Assembly (NCBI GenBank): GCA_015065215.1
Contig: SVQT01000019.1
Span: 1-37,976, forward strand
Length of the DNA stretch: 37,976 bases
Reading direction: 5' to 3'
Source: Oscillospiraceae bacterium
GTDB taxonomy: Bacteria; Bacillota; Clostridia; Oscillospirales; CAG-272
Position numbers and translations under genes: made by a program. Shown here one piece after another: positions 1-8,432 of this stretch (positions are counted from its first letter, which is position 1; each line of letters starts with the position of its first letter). The notes below the pieces were generated by a model. That model was given only the letters and a program-made list of their open reading frames with translations. It was not told the origin of the DNA and searched no databases.

Positions 1-1095
1 GTAAAGCGCGGACTCTGCCTCGCCCATATAGGAAAAGGTAAAGCTTGTGGTGAACGCGTTGGTATAGTCATACCATTCTTCGTCCTCCTCGTCATAGCGG
101 GAGATCAGATACTTATCCGCCGCACCGCTCGTGAGCCAGGAAAGCTCGACAGCACCGTCCTCGCCACGGTAATAGCCGACGGGGGCTTTGGGACTTTCGG
201 TAAAGGAAAGCTCGCCGACCGACGGCAGCAGCAGCATCGTCACGCTGTAAATGCCGTTTTCCACATCATAGCCCCCGGCAAAGTCTACATTGGGTGCGAT
301 TGCCTTCTTGCAGGGCAGATGAACGTTCTTGCGCTCCAGCTCATACAGATCGTACCCTTCCTTCGCACGGAAGGTAAAAAACATCATATACTCGGTATTT
401 TCCTTGATTGCGCCCTCGGCAGGGGTATAAGTCATATGCTCGACATCCATGCTATCGGCAATGCCGTCGCCGTTGGCATCGGTCATATCCACAAACACGG
501 GGACTTGCACGATGTCGATCTTATCCTCGGTGCCAAGATGCGGATAAAAGGAAATATCAGAGAGATTCTGCCCCGCCACGTAGCCGCTCATGGCGAAATA
601 GGCGTGCTCCACCACCTCGGGCTCGACGATATTCGGGTCATCCGCAATCACGATCTCGGGAGAGGTAGCAAACACGCAGGAAAAAGTACCGTGCTGCGAC
701 ACGGGCTCCAGCGTCCACGCTTTGCCGTCCACCGTACAGGTCACGTTTTGAGCAAGCTCGTTTGTCTTGGCATCCTCGCCATCGATGCGAAGCTGGGCAA
801 ACACGCGATACTTACCGGGGTAAAAGCGACCGCTGTAGTTTCCCCACGTGCCGCTTTCCTCGTCGTATTTTTCCCAACAAGTGACCCAGCTTTGGTTGAA
901 ACGAGTGGGCGCACCCACCTCCACGGTAAAATTCAAATTTTGGGTGTAACCGTAAAGCACCGCGACCTCGTCAAGGTCGGAGGTGGCGACCACTGCGGTA
1001 ACCGATGTCTTTGCCGCAAACGCGGGCAATACAAGGGATGAGAGAAGCATCAAAGCAGACAAAACAGTGCAGAAGATCCGTGTACGTGTCTTCAT
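1..1095 (-). CDS. Secreted Fn3-type surface protein, C-terminus outside window
   Basis: The frame stays open from the ATG at 1095 to the window edge, giving 365 residues with no stop, so the 3' end is missing. Residues 1-27 form a signal peptide (basic start, LSALMLLSSLVLP core, cleavage near AFA|AK). The middle is beta-rich with no family I recognise. It includes a DANGDGIADS stretch resembling a calcium-binding loop. The last 60 or so residues (SPKAPVGYYRGEDGAVELSW onward) look like the start of a fibronectin type III module. The start overlaps the stop of the upstream 692-aa gene by one base (TAATG), so translation is probably coupled. It is the last visible gene of the minus-strand surface-protein operon. 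The secreted location is well supported; the function is unknown. Confidence 0.8.
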   Translation of the reverse strand, partial: MKTRTRIFCTVLSALMLLSSLVLPAFAAKTSVTAVVATSDLDEVAVLYGYTQNLNFTVEVGAPTRFNQSWVTCWEKYDEESGTWGNYSGRFYPGKYRVFAQLRIDGEDAKTNELAQNVTCTVDGKAWTLEPVSQHGTFSCVFATSPEIVIADDPNIVEPEVVEHAYFAMSGYVAGQNLSDISFYPHLGTEDKIDIVQVPVFVDMTDANGDGIADSMDVEHMTYTPAEGAIKENTEYMMFFTFRAKEGYDLYELERKNVHLPCKKAIAPNVDFAGGYDVENGIYSVTMLLLPSVGELSFTESPKAPVGYYRGEDGAVELSWLTSGAADKYLISRYDEEDEEWYDYTNAFTTSFTFSYMGEAESALY

Positions 1096-3173
1096 TATTT
1101 TTCCTCCTCGGTCTTTTCGGTCTCCTCAGCTTCTTCGGTTGCTTCGTTCTCTTTATTCTCTGCAGGCTCTGCGGCACTTGCAACGTTCTCTGCCGCAGGA
1201 GCGGGGATATTCTTCTTTCTCAAAACAAACCAATAGAGTGCAAAACCGCCACCGCCAAGCAGGGCCACCGAGCCCAGCACGATGCCCACGATGGCACCTG
1301 CGCCAAGTCCGCTCGACAGCGTTGCACCGCAGATATCGCAGCTGCCGTTGCCGTTGCTATCCACGTGAGCCGCAGGCTCGGTGTACTTTTCACCGCAGCT
1401 GCACTCCTGCCAATGGTTGTCGCCGTCCGACTTCCACTCCTTGCTATGCACGTGAACGTCGCCCTCAGGATCTGCCCAGATGGCGTACAGGTCGGTATCC
1501 TTGTGGGGGGTAAAGGTCGCTTCGGTCAGCACCTCGCCGTCAGCGGAAAGCGCCCAACCCTTAAAGACCTTACCCGTTGGCGGGGTAAATCCGTTTTCGG
1601 GCAGGGTATATTCACCGTAGTGGTTTTGGACTGCGGTCATTTCGCCCGTGCCGCCGTTGCCATCAAAATAGATGGTGTAAAAGGGGTGGATGTGGAAGTA
1701 GCGGATGCTTGCAAGGTTATCTTTATTAAATTCCACCTTGGTACCGCCGTTCACCTCGCTGCTTGCGGTCAGCTCATATTCTCTGCCGTAAGCAGAAAGA
1801 TCGGGAAGGACAGCAAGTGCCTGATTGCCGCGCAGCTTCACGTCCGCCCCGATGAATTCGGGCACAAGGACGGCGTTGTCCATGCGAATGCCCACGGTGG
1901 CAGGTCCTTCATGCTCCACGGGACCCGTGGCAAGCACCTCCAGCACGCCGCCGCTCACAAGGGCTCTGCCCTGCATCGCGACAATACCCGCGGCATAGCC
2001 CTTGCCGGTGGCAAGTGCGGTGGCTTCTACGCTCGTGATGCTGTCATTCAGCTTCACGTTATTGGCATAAATGCCCACGGCATCGGGACCCGATGCTGTC
2101 AGCTCCAGGGTACTGTTCCAAACGTCCACGTTGGTGTTAGGGGATTCGATACCACCGATGCAAAGAGCGCTTTCCTTGTCCGCGGCGCGGACATCGATCT
2201 TCAGCTTGCTGTCCGTAATGCCGATATCCTGCATGGCGCAGATGCCGCACGCGCCCTCTTTGGTGGCGCGGCAGGAGATCTCAAGGTCGCAGCCCTTCAT
2301 CGAGACGGTGCCGCCAAACATCATCGCGTAGGCAACAGCGCCGCTTATCTCGATCTTTCCGCTGACATTTTCAAAGACGGCCGCGCTCGTGGGAGCCAAA
2401 ATACCGTACATATTGCCCCTTATGTCAAGCACCGAATTTTTCACCGTGAAGCTACCGCCGCCCTCACCGACGGCGATCGGTACGGTGCTCTCGTCGTCCA
2501 CGGCGGCGCCATGTATCGTCACATTGCAGTTTTCAATGGTGATATCACCGGTTTCGGTATACAGTCCCACAAAGTTTCCGCCATCGGGGACGTTGGTGTT
2601 CCTCAGCGTAATATCACCGGCCATAGTGCTGACCAGACCCGCTTTGCCACTGATCGTGGCGTCCTCCACGGTCACGTCGCCCATCGCGCTGATACAGATC
2701 CAGTCAGAGGAGATCTCACAATTCTTGATCACAACGTCCTGCGCACCTGTTACAACGTAAGTGTTTGACCAAAGCTTGCCCGTACCGGATATTTCTATAT
2801 TTTCGGCAGAAGCGATAGCCACTTCACTGCCATCCGGCATACCACCATCATGAGTGGGAACCGTGATCCGATTTTCGCCCACCAGCTCGATGGTCAGATC
2901 CGCGATCTCGGCATAAATGCCGGCAGTGAATATATCCGTAGTGTGGAGTTCGGTGATATTGGCGCCGCTTAGCGTCAGGGTCTTGGTGGCGGCATCATAA
3001 GAAACGGTGCCGTCCCCCAGCACGTCGGCGGCGTTCTGCGCGGTGACCTGCGTATTGTTCACCCAAAGGTCGTAGCCGCCTGCGGCAGATGCCGACAGGG
3101 TGCAGACAAGGCACATCGCGAAAAGGGTGGCAAGCACCACCAGCGCAGAAACGATCAGCTTACTTTTTTTCAT
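1095..3173 (-). CDS. Membrane-anchored extracellular protein with beta-helix-like region and InlB-type repeat
   Basis: This is a 692-aa protein. Residues 1-31 are a signal peptide. Residues 34 to about 480 contain many short I/V-rich strands of the right-handed beta-helix type (for example VTVEDATISGKAGLVS, GDITIENCNV). Residues 500-567 match the Listeria-Bacteroides (InlB_B/Flg_new) repeat pattern: YFDGNGG at the start and FKGWAL...LYAIW at the end. A Cys/His-rich segment (ECSCGEKY, CDICGA) follows. From residue 622 a glycine-rich membrane helix (GLGAGAIVGIVLG) leads into an acidic cytosolic tail ending EKTEEEK. There is no LPXTG motif. The ribosome site AAGGAAGGA lies 10 nt before the ATG. 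The anchor segment is nearly the same as that of the 939-aa protein of the same operon, so the two are partly paralogous. A role in adhesion or carbohydrate contact is inference. Confidence 0.85.
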   Translation of the reverse strand: MKKSKLIVSALVVLATLFAMCLVCTLSASAAGGYDLWVNNTQVTAQNAADVLGDGTVSYDAATKTLTLSGANITELHTTDIFTAGIYAEIADLTIELVGENRITVPTHDGGMPDGSEVAIASAENIEISGTGKLWSNTYVVTGAQDVVIKNCEISSDWICISAMGDVTVEDATISGKAGLVSTMAGDITLRNTNVPDGGNFVGLYTETGDITIENCNVTIHGAAVDDESTVPIAVGEGGGSFTVKNSVLDIRGNMYGILAPTSAAVFENVSGKIEISGAVAYAMMFGGTVSMKGCDLEISCRATKEGACGICAMQDIGITDSKLKIDVRAADKESALCIGGIESPNTNVDVWNSTLELTASGPDAVGIYANNVKLNDSITSVEATALATGKGYAAGIVAMQGRALVSGGVLEVLATGPVEHEGPATVGIRMDNAVLVPEFIGADVKLRGNQALAVLPDLSAYGREYELTASSEVNGGTKVEFNKDNLASIRYFHIHPFYTIYFDGNGGTGEMTAVQNHYGEYTLPENGFTPPTGKVFKGWALSADGEVLTEATFTPHKDTDLYAIWADPEGDVHVHSKEWKSDGDNHWQECSCGEKYTEPAAHVDSNGNGSCDICGATLSSGLGAGAIVGIVLGSVALLGGGGFALYWFVLRKKNIPAPAAENVASAAEPAENKENEATEEAEETEKTEEEK

Positions 3174-3203
3174 AACAAGTCCATCCTTCCTTGTATTGAT
3201 CTG

Positions 3204-3593
3204 TTACGCTTTTTTTATTTTGATGAGCCCGCCCGAAAGGGCAAGGACTCCGTTCTCGTCTATCCAGGTGGGCGCGTATTCCACGCCTTTTTTCATATAA
3301 TCCACAAGCAGCACGCCGTTCTCGATCTTAGAGGGAAAATGATCGATCAACAATCCCCGCTCGGTCTCCTGCCAGCCCTTCTCTGCGGCAAGCCCCTCCT
3401 CGCCCTCGTGAGGGCGATAAAAAATATCAAGAGAGGTCTCGCTGATGATAAAGTCGGCTTCCAGCATGCGCTTTATTTCCCTGTTTTCATCGCTCGGCTC
3501 CATGGCCGCGATCTCGGTGTCGCTGACCCTGCAAAATTTGCCCTTTCCGACCCAGAGCATTTCCTTTAGCTTCCAAGTTCCCAAAAAATCCAT
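3204..3593 (-). CDS. Small lipocalin-like cytosolic protein, paralogue 1
   Basis: This 129-aa protein has no signal peptide or membrane segment. It is clearly paralogous to the next gene upstream (3653-4024): both begin M(D/E)FLG.WKLK, share ADFIISET near the middle, and share a strand of the type KIENGVLL.DY near the end. The WKLK start and the run of short beta strands resemble lipocalin or calycin proteins, but I cannot assign a named family or ligand. The start at 3593 has an AAGGAA site 5 nt upstream. A terminator-like hairpin lies between it and its paralogue, and I see no separate promoter, so expression probably depends on read-through. Gene reality is well supported by the paralogy; the function is unknown. 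Confidence 0.8.
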   Translation of the reverse strand: MDFLGTWKLKEMLWVGKGKFCRVSDTEIAAMEPSDENREIKRMLEADFIISETSLDIFYRPHEGEEGLAAEKGWQETERGLLIDHFPSKIENGVLLVDYMKKGVEYAPTWIDENGVLALSGGLIKIKKA

Positions 3594-3617
3594 AGCTGTT
3601 CCTTTCCATGTGGCAAA

Positions 3618-3647
3618 AAGCCCCTCCTGCCAAGCGCAGAGGGGCTT
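3618..3647 (-). terminator. Intra-operon terminator-like hairpin
   Basis: A perfect 9-bp stem, AAGCCCCTC (3618-3626) with GAGGGGCTT (3639-3647), has a 12-nt loop. On the minus strand it is followed by a short T run (CTTTTTGCC). It sits between the two lipocalin-like paralogues. The T run is short, so partial termination (attenuation) is more likely than a complete stop. Confidence 0.6.
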
Positions 3648-3652
3648 ATGCT

Positions 3653-4024
3653 TTATACCTTCTCAATGACAGTCGTGTCGCCGATCAGGAGACAGCCCTC
3701 TGCGTCTGTCTCAACGGGGACGTATTCGCCCTCTCTCTCATAATCCAGCATCAGCACGCCGTTCTCGATCCTGATGGGATAGCTTTCGATCAGCACACCC
3801 TTGTCGGTCAGCTCCCATCCTTCCTCCTCCACCAGGGGCATCTCCGCCTCGGTGGGCATATAATACACGTCAATGGCGGTCTCGCTGATGATAAAATCAG
3901 CAGCGAGCAGCTTCAAAAGATCCTCATCGCCCATTGCCTCAAGCTCGGCTCTGCCGAGCATTTTTACGCCGTTCTCGTCGGCAGAAAACATCGATTTCAG
4001 CTTCCAGTTGCCCAAAAACTCCAT
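3653..4024 (-). CDS. Small lipocalin-like cytosolic protein, paralogue 2
   Basis: This 123-aa acidic protein is the paralogue of the protein at 3204-3593 (shared FLG.WKLK start, ADFIISET core, IENGVLMLDY near the end). It has no signal peptide. The ATG at 4024 follows an AAGGAG site in GGAAGGAGCACGTAT, and the gene lies 15 nt after the DUF6935-like gene, so it is in the same transcript. The repeated beta-strand pattern suggests a small barrel, perhaps binding a ligand or partner; that is inference. Gene duplication within the operon is the clearest fact about it. Confidence 0.8.
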   Translation of the reverse strand: MEFLGNWKLKSMFSADENGVKMLGRAELEAMGDEDLLKLLAADFIISETAIDVYYMPTEAEMPLVEEEGWELTDKGVLIESYPIRIENGVLMLDYEREGEYVPVETDAEGCLLIGDTTVIEKV

Positions 4025-4039
4025 ATACGTGCTCCTTCC

Positions 4040-4618
4040 TTATGCCCAGTCGTCCTGCGATTTCGGGATGCGGATGTCAGAGAGCAGATTCTGCTCCCAC
4101 AGATACCACTTGCCGCCACCCGTTTTGCGCAGGGTCACCGAGCGGGGGCTATCGGCGCCGCCGCTATTGATCAGCAGCTTCATATAGTTGCCACCCTCCA
4201 GCTCGGAATACTGGTTGGAGATCACCTTGACCGTATAGGGCTTGGTGGGGGTGTACTCGTTTTCGGGAGTGGCGCCGTTAAAATAGGAGCGCGCCACGTA
4301 ATTTTTGCCGTCCATCAGTCTGTCATTTAGGAACGCGATCTCCGCAGGGCTCATCGGGCGCGGACCGCGCAAAAAGTTCAGCATTTCGGTGCCCGCCTCA
4401 CGGTCCTCGGAATAAGCACACAGTGCACACAGCGAAAGCGCCGCGGTCTTGAAGGGATCATCCAGCACAGCCTCGGGCAACGCCTTCAGCTCCTCCAGAT
4501 TTTTGGGCAGCTCCTCAAAGGTATAGGTCTCCTTTCGGGAGGCTGCTGCTCGCAGCTTGTTTTTGACGTACAAAAAGGGATTTGACACCTTCGAGGTGAT
4601 CTTTCTCCAAATATCCAT
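4040..4618 (-). CDS. DUF6935-like protein
   Basis: This is a 192-aa protein. I chose the ATG at 4618 because AAGGAG lies 7 nt upstream; a longer frame to 4798 would overlap the preceding zinc-ribbon gene. Features seen: a basic N-terminal stretch; ELPKNLEELKALPEA; DPFKTAALSLCALC; MLNFLRGPRPMSPAEI; SYFNGATPENEYTP; INSGGADSPRSVTLR; and a C-terminus of W.LWEQNLL.DIR.P...DWA. From memory this set of motifs is that of the DUF6935 family of Firmicutes, whose biochemical role is not known. It overlaps no neighbour and sits between zinc-ribbon and lipocalin-like genes in one operon. Confidence 0.8.
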   Translation of the reverse strand: MDIWRKITSKVSNPFLYVKNKLRAAASRKETYTFEELPKNLEELKALPEAVLDDPFKTAALSLCALCAYSEDREAGTEMLNFLRGPRPMSPAEIAFLNDRLMDGKNYVARSYFNGATPENEYTPTKPYTVKVISNQYSELEGGNYMKLLINSGGADSPRSVTLRKTGGGKWYLWEQNLLSDIRIPKSQDDWA

Positions 4619-4629
4619 ACGATATCTCC

Positions 4630-4884
4630 TTAAAGCAAAAGTTTTATACCGCACTCGGGGCAAAAGGGTGGCAGCTCCTCTGCACACATCAACAGCCCAC
4701 AAGCGGCACAGGTGTATGTCGGCTCTTTCCGGTGGAAGGAAAGCCCGCAAAGGGGGCATTTCTCCTCCGCCGTGATCTTTCCGCAGGAGCAGCACCACAG
4801 CTGCGTCTTCAGCTCTGACGGCACAGCCATGCTCTCTCTCGGACGGTTCTTGATATGAGGAGGAATGATACTCATATCACGCAT
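4630..4884 (-). CDS. Double zinc-ribbon small protein
   Basis: This 84-aa protein carries four Cys-x2-Cys knuckles (CCSC, CPLC, CAAC, CPEC) spread over the C-terminal 55 residues, as in double zinc ribbon (DZR-type) proteins. The ATG at 4884 is preferred: GGAGG lies 6 nt upstream inside the end of the previous gene, and the two genes overlap by 8 nt. A second in-frame ATG at 4875 directly follows that stop codon. The protein has no membrane segment. It probably serves as a zinc-bound protein-protein or nucleic-acid adaptor for its operon partners, which is inference. Confidence 0.75.
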   Translation of the reverse strand: MRDMSIIPPHIKNRPRESMAVPSELKTQLWCCSCGKITAEEKCPLCGLSFHRKEPTYTCAACGLLMCAEELPPFCPECGIKLLL

Positions 4885-5422
4885 CTCCGTCCTCCCCCGA
4901 AAGATCGAACAAGCGGCAAAGCTCCCGCACGAAGGGAATGGGTAAAAAGGGATCCTGATTGTTGTAGCAATACAGCGTTTCGCCCGAGGCGTACTCGGCA
5001 TCCACCGTCGCGCCGTAAAAATCAGGCAAGCCGCTGACCTTATAATACTGACCGTTATACTGCGCTACGTTATGCTCTCGCACAAGCTGCTCCAGCTCTG
5101 CAAGAAATTCCTCCGTGCGCACTTCCCTGCGCTCACCGCCAAGCACCTTCGGGTTATTGCAGTCAACGGTACTGCTGACTCCACCCTCTCCCTTTGATGC
5201 ACCGAAGTCATACACGCCGCGTGGCAGCTGCGTATCCTCTTCCATCAGTGAAAGGGCGGAAAAACGGCAGGAAAAGCGGATCAGCTCACGGGACTCGATC
5301 TCCTTGGGGGCATCCGTATCGCGGCGGATGCGGGTGCCGCCATCTACTTCTGCGTGCGGCCCCTCGTATATTCTGGCGCGGCGACGGCTGCGCCAGCGCT
5401 TATACCATTTACAAAAACACAT
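4877..5422 (-). CDS. Hypothetical protein, basic N-terminus and conserved-looking C-terminal half
   Basis: This is a 181-aa protein of no family I recognise. Residues 1-20 are strongly basic (CFCKWYKRWRSRRRAR). The C-terminal half reads like a compact alpha/beta domain: EEFLAELEQLVREHN, QYYKVSGLPDFYGATVDAEY, ASGETLYCYNNQD, FVRELCRLFDLSG. The ATG at 5422 has AAGGAG 10 nt upstream. It lies 35 nt after the 939-aa surface protein gene and overlaps the zinc-ribbon gene, so it belongs to the same transcript. It has no signal peptide, so it is probably cytosolic or associated with the inner membrane face through the basic start. Confidence 0.75.
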   Translation of the reverse strand: MCFCKWYKRWRSRRRARIYEGPHAEVDGGTRIRRDTDAPKEIESRELIRFSCRFSALSLMEEDTQLPRGVYDFGASKGEGGVSSTVDCNNPKVLGGERREVRTEEFLAELEQLVREHNVAQYNGQYYKVSGLPDFYGATVDAEYASGETLYCYNNQDPFLPIPFVRELCRLFDLSGEDGDA

Positions 5423-5457
5423 ACCGTCACCGCTCCTTTCGTTTTACGCTTGGATTT

Positions 5458-8277
5458 TTATTTCTTCTTAAAGACTGCCACAAGATCGGCAAAGCTCTTC
5501 TTTTTGATCACGAACCAGTAGATAGCAAAGCCGCCGATGCCAACAACTGCCACAGAGCCGATTACGATGCCAACGATAGCGCCGGCGCCAAGGCCGTTCT
5601 TCGGCTCATAGCCGCAAATGTCACAGATGCCGTCATCGTCTGCGTCGGTATGCTCTGCGCGGTCTGCCTCGCCGTTACAAGCGGCGCACACGTGCCAGTG
5701 GCCGTTCTCGTCCTGCATCCATTCCACGCCGGGTGTGTGAGGAGGTGCGGGCACCAGCTCGATGCCGCAAACGGTGCAGGTCTGTGCATGGGCACAGCTT
5801 GCCTCCTCGCCTGCGGTGTGACCCTTGGCACTCTCCAGGACCTTTGCGCACACGGTGCAGCTCTGTGCCTCGGTGCAAGTTGCCGCTGCGCCGGGGGTGT
5901 GGGTGGTCTCACGCTGCTTGCCGCAGGTGGGGCAGACCTCGGAGCAGGCAAACTCGTAGGTGTGGACGCCGTAGCCCTCGCTCTCGCTCGTTCTCTCGTG
6001 TCCGCAGATCTCGCAGATCACGTCGCAGGGACCGCTGTTGCCGTATTGGTGCTGCCCGCTGATCACCGAGCCGGTGAGATCGGGACAGTTCTCGATATCG
6101 ATGCATTGCTTCTCGTGCATACCCTGACCGTTATCGGTATAGCTGTTGTCATAAATGTGCACATGCACGTCCTCGGCCACCAGAACTGCGGTAAAGTCTG
6201 TGTTCTCAGCGATGTAATACTCGCCGACGAGCGTCATTTGATAGTCTACGGTCCAGCCCACGAACTTCTCATTCTCTCCAACAGTTCCCTCATATTCGGG
6301 CAGGGTGATCAAGCCCTCCTTGGTGAGAAAGCTCTGTCCGTCCGAGAAGCTGACGCCGTAAAGAGGCAGCTCCTCAGCCAGCAGGACCAGCATGAAGAGG
6401 ACCTTGTCCTCACTGTATGCAATGACGTTTGCCTCCTGACCGTTGATAAAGGCGGTGGTCAGCCCCTCGGCGATCCGATAGCCCTCCTTGGCGTTGATCA
6501 TCACGGTGACGGAGTAGTTCTTTGCGCCAACGTAAACGTTATCGGGCTTCAGTACCGTGTTGGTCTCATGATCGGCGATCATAAAGCCCTCTACGATATA
6601 GGTATCATCGCCCAGCTTGATCTGCTGTGCGGGCGTCTTGCCCTCCATGGGATTTTCTACCGTTACACGAACCTCGGTGATGGGGGCCTTGGCGCAGTCA
6701 AAATATTTGACAACGGTCACGTATTCGCTCTCGGACATGGACTCATAGCCCGCCAGCTGATCTGCCTTCTGACCGTTGACGTTTACGGTCAGGGCGTTGC
6801 GGCCCGCAAAAGTAAAGCCATCCGTGGTCTTCAATACCATAACGACCTTATATTGATTGCCGTAAGTAAAGGCGTCGTTGGGGCTCATGGCGCGCTCGCC
6901 GCTGTCGTTCACCTCAAACCACTGCAGCTCGCCGTATTTTTCATAGCCCTGACCGCAAAGCAGGTTGCCGTCGGGGGAAGCGCCTTGTACGGGCTCACGG
7001 AAGCCACCCACGTTTACGGTGTTCATCACGCCGCCGCCGCAGGGGGCAAAGTCTACGGTAACAAATGCCATAGTGGGATCGTCCATGGTCTGTACGCTTA
7101 CGTAACCCACGTTGGCGCTGCCCGTGACAAAATCGGTGAAGCGATGAATGTCATCCGACCTGATGAAGAAGGAGAGCGTGTAGTAAGCGCCCTGCTCAAA
7201 CGTCGACTGGGCGGTCAGGGGCTCTCCGTATCCCAGCTTCCAGGCAAGGCCGTTTACAAAGCCGTACTCCGCACCGCCACTGACGGCATCATCGGTAACC
7301 AGAGAATAGGTGCTGTCACCCATGGTCACGGCGTACTGGGGGTGCTGACCTGCTACGGGTGCCTGAATGCCCTCAAAGGACACGCTGCCAAGCTCCTGCG
7401 CCTTGCAGGATACGATGTCGTAGGTAAGGGTCACAGGATGATCATACAGGAACGCATCGGCGTATTTATACAGCTTCATGGACATCTGCTTGCCGTTGAC
7501 GTAGCCGTAGATATATCCATCATCGCCAATGGTGTGCGTACCACTCGCGCTGAAGCGGAAGCCCTCATTGGCATAGAAGGTGGCGATCAGGCGGTAGTCC
7601 TTGCCCGTCATGAAGATGTCGTCGTCATCCATTGCGACCCACGTGCCGCCCACGCGGTGATACCAGTTGCAATCCTCGCCCCAGGAGGCGCGAGACATCT
7701 CGCGCTCGTTATAGGGGTCGACGATGACCTGATCCCTGGTCTGGCCTGCAATGGGGGTGGCCACTCTCACGTAAGGGGTGATCTCTCCCACGGGAATGTT
7801 CTCGAATTTGTAGGTAACGCAAATGGTCTTTTCATCGGGATTGAGCTCACGTGCGCTTACCGTGGCTGCCTGACCGTTGACGGTGGCATTGATGTGATAC
7901 ACGGGCTCACCCTGCACGTACTCAAAGTTCCAAGTCTTATTACCCTTGACCGCAAGCTCGATCTTGACGGTGTAGAAATAGTTGCCGATAAAATAATCGT
8001 CGTTATCGCCTTCACCGAGGCGATCGTCCAGGTAATCGGTCTCGTTGCCCTTGTACCAATGCACGCCGACAACCTTGTAGTCCATGGGGGTATCGCAGGT
8101 CACACTGCTATTGCTGCGGTCCACCGTAGCACCCGCCTTGGGGGCCTCCAGCGTCAGTGCAACCGACTTGATGTCGTTGGGCTCATTGAGTGCCGACGAC
8201 GTCAGCGCAAATCCCGACAGGGTGGAGACCACCATCAGGAGCGCCAAAAGCGTTGTAAATAATCTCTTTGTTTTCAT
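5458..8277 (-). CDS. Large membrane-anchored extracellular protein with Cys-knuckle repeats
   Basis: This is a 939-aa protein. The ATG at 8277 has AAGGAGG 7 nt upstream and opens a signal peptide (KTKRLFTTLLALLMVVSTLS); a longer frame from 8337 adds an implausible leader. About 700 residues of repeated beta-rich units follow, recurring in the form P..G..P...V..G...Y.V and ending in acidic or aromatic strands. An InlB-like strand pair (LPEYEGTVGENEKFVGW) comes next. Then come repeated Cys modules of the type CTEAQSCTVCAKVLE...GHT, which are imperfect tandem copies at about 5740-5930. A glycine-rich membrane anchor starts near residue 895 (GLGAGAIVGIVIG), with a short lysine tail. It is the first gene of the surface operon, directly behind the phased-box promoter. 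Its ligand is unknown. Confidence 0.87.
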   Translation of the reverse strand: MKTKRLFTTLLALLMVVSTLSGFALTSSALNEPNDIKSVALTLEAPKAGATVDRSNSSVTCDTPMDYKVVGVHWYKGNETDYLDDRLGEGDNDDYFIGNYFYTVKIELAVKGNKTWNFEYVQGEPVYHINATVNGQAATVSARELNPDEKTICVTYKFENIPVGEITPYVRVATPIAGQTRDQVIVDPYNEREMSRASWGEDCNWYHRVGGTWVAMDDDDIFMTGKDYRLIATFYANEGFRFSASGTHTIGDDGYIYGYVNGKQMSMKLYKYADAFLYDHPVTLTYDIVSCKAQELGSVSFEGIQAPVAGQHPQYAVTMGDSTYSLVTDDAVSGGAEYGFVNGLAWKLGYGEPLTAQSTFEQGAYYTLSFFIRSDDIHRFTDFVTGSANVGYVSVQTMDDPTMAFVTVDFAPCGGGVMNTVNVGGFREPVQGASPDGNLLCGQGYEKYGELQWFEVNDSGERAMSPNDAFTYGNQYKVVMVLKTTDGFTFAGRNALTVNVNGQKADQLAGYESMSESEYVTVVKYFDCAKAPITEVRVTVENPMEGKTPAQQIKLGDDTYIVEGFMIADHETNTVLKPDNVYVGAKNYSVTVMINAKEGYRIAEGLTTAFINGQEANVIAYSEDKVLFMLVLLAEELPLYGVSFSDGQSFLTKEGLITLPEYEGTVGENEKFVGWTVDYQMTLVGEYYIAENTDFTAVLVAEDVHVHIYDNSYTDNGQGMHEKQCIDIENCPDLTGSVISGQHQYGNSGPCDVICEICGHERTSESEGYGVHTYEFACSEVCPTCGKQRETTHTPGAAATCTEAQSCTVCAKVLESAKGHTAGEEASCAHAQTCTVCGIELVPAPPHTPGVEWMQDENGHWHVCAACNGEADRAEHTDADDDGICDICGYEPKNGLGAGAIVGIVIGSVAVVGIGGFAIYWFVIKKKSFADLVAVFKKK

Positions 8278-8335
8278 TGTTTTTCCTCCTTGCGGTTTTG
8301 TTTTGAAAGGTGTTCTCAACAGTAACCTCGTTCTC

Positions 8336-8344
8336 ATTGTATCA
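8336..8344 (-). promoter_or_regulatory. Extended -10 promoter of the surface-protein operon
   Basis: On the minus strand the sequence reads TGaTACAAT, an extended -10 matching TATAAT at 5 of 6 positions. Seventeen bases upstream the position of a -35 box holds TGCGCG, far from TTGACA. The spacer and -35 zone is the perfect palindrome ATGCGCGCGCGCAT (8352-8365). The expected transcription start is near 8329, about 50 nt before the ATG. The missing -35 suggests dependence on an activator. Confidence 0.65.
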
Positions 8345-8363
8345 CGCGTGTATGCGCGCGCGC

Positions 8364-8414
8364 ATCACCCGCGATGGGTGATATTTTATAAAGGACGGGT
8401 GATTTTCGGGTGAT
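8364..8414 (-). promoter_or_regulatory. Array of four phased ATCACCC/GGGTGAT boxes
   Basis: ATCACCC (8364-8370) and GGGTGAT (8376-8382) form an inverted pair with a 5-bp gap. Two further GGGTGAT copies lie at 8397-8403 and 8408-8414. Centre-to-centre spacings are 12, 21 and 11 bp, close to whole helical turns. Relative to the predicted start, the inverted pair is centred near -44, where LuxR-type class II activators bind. The adjacent 7TM-LuxR regulator is the obvious candidate binder; this is inference. Confidence 0.6.
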
Positions 8415-8432
8415 ATGCCCCATCCGCAAAAA

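Noticed and set aside
1005..2768. Long plus-strand open frame opposite the 692-aa surface protein
   Set aside because: The minus-strand gene has a signal peptide, recognisable domains and a ribosome site. The plus frame has none and is an effect of GC-rich codons.
5194..8262. 1022-codon plus-strand frame opposite the 939-aa protein
   Set aside because: It has no ribosome site or domain. The opposite strand encodes a clear signal peptide, Cys modules and anchor.
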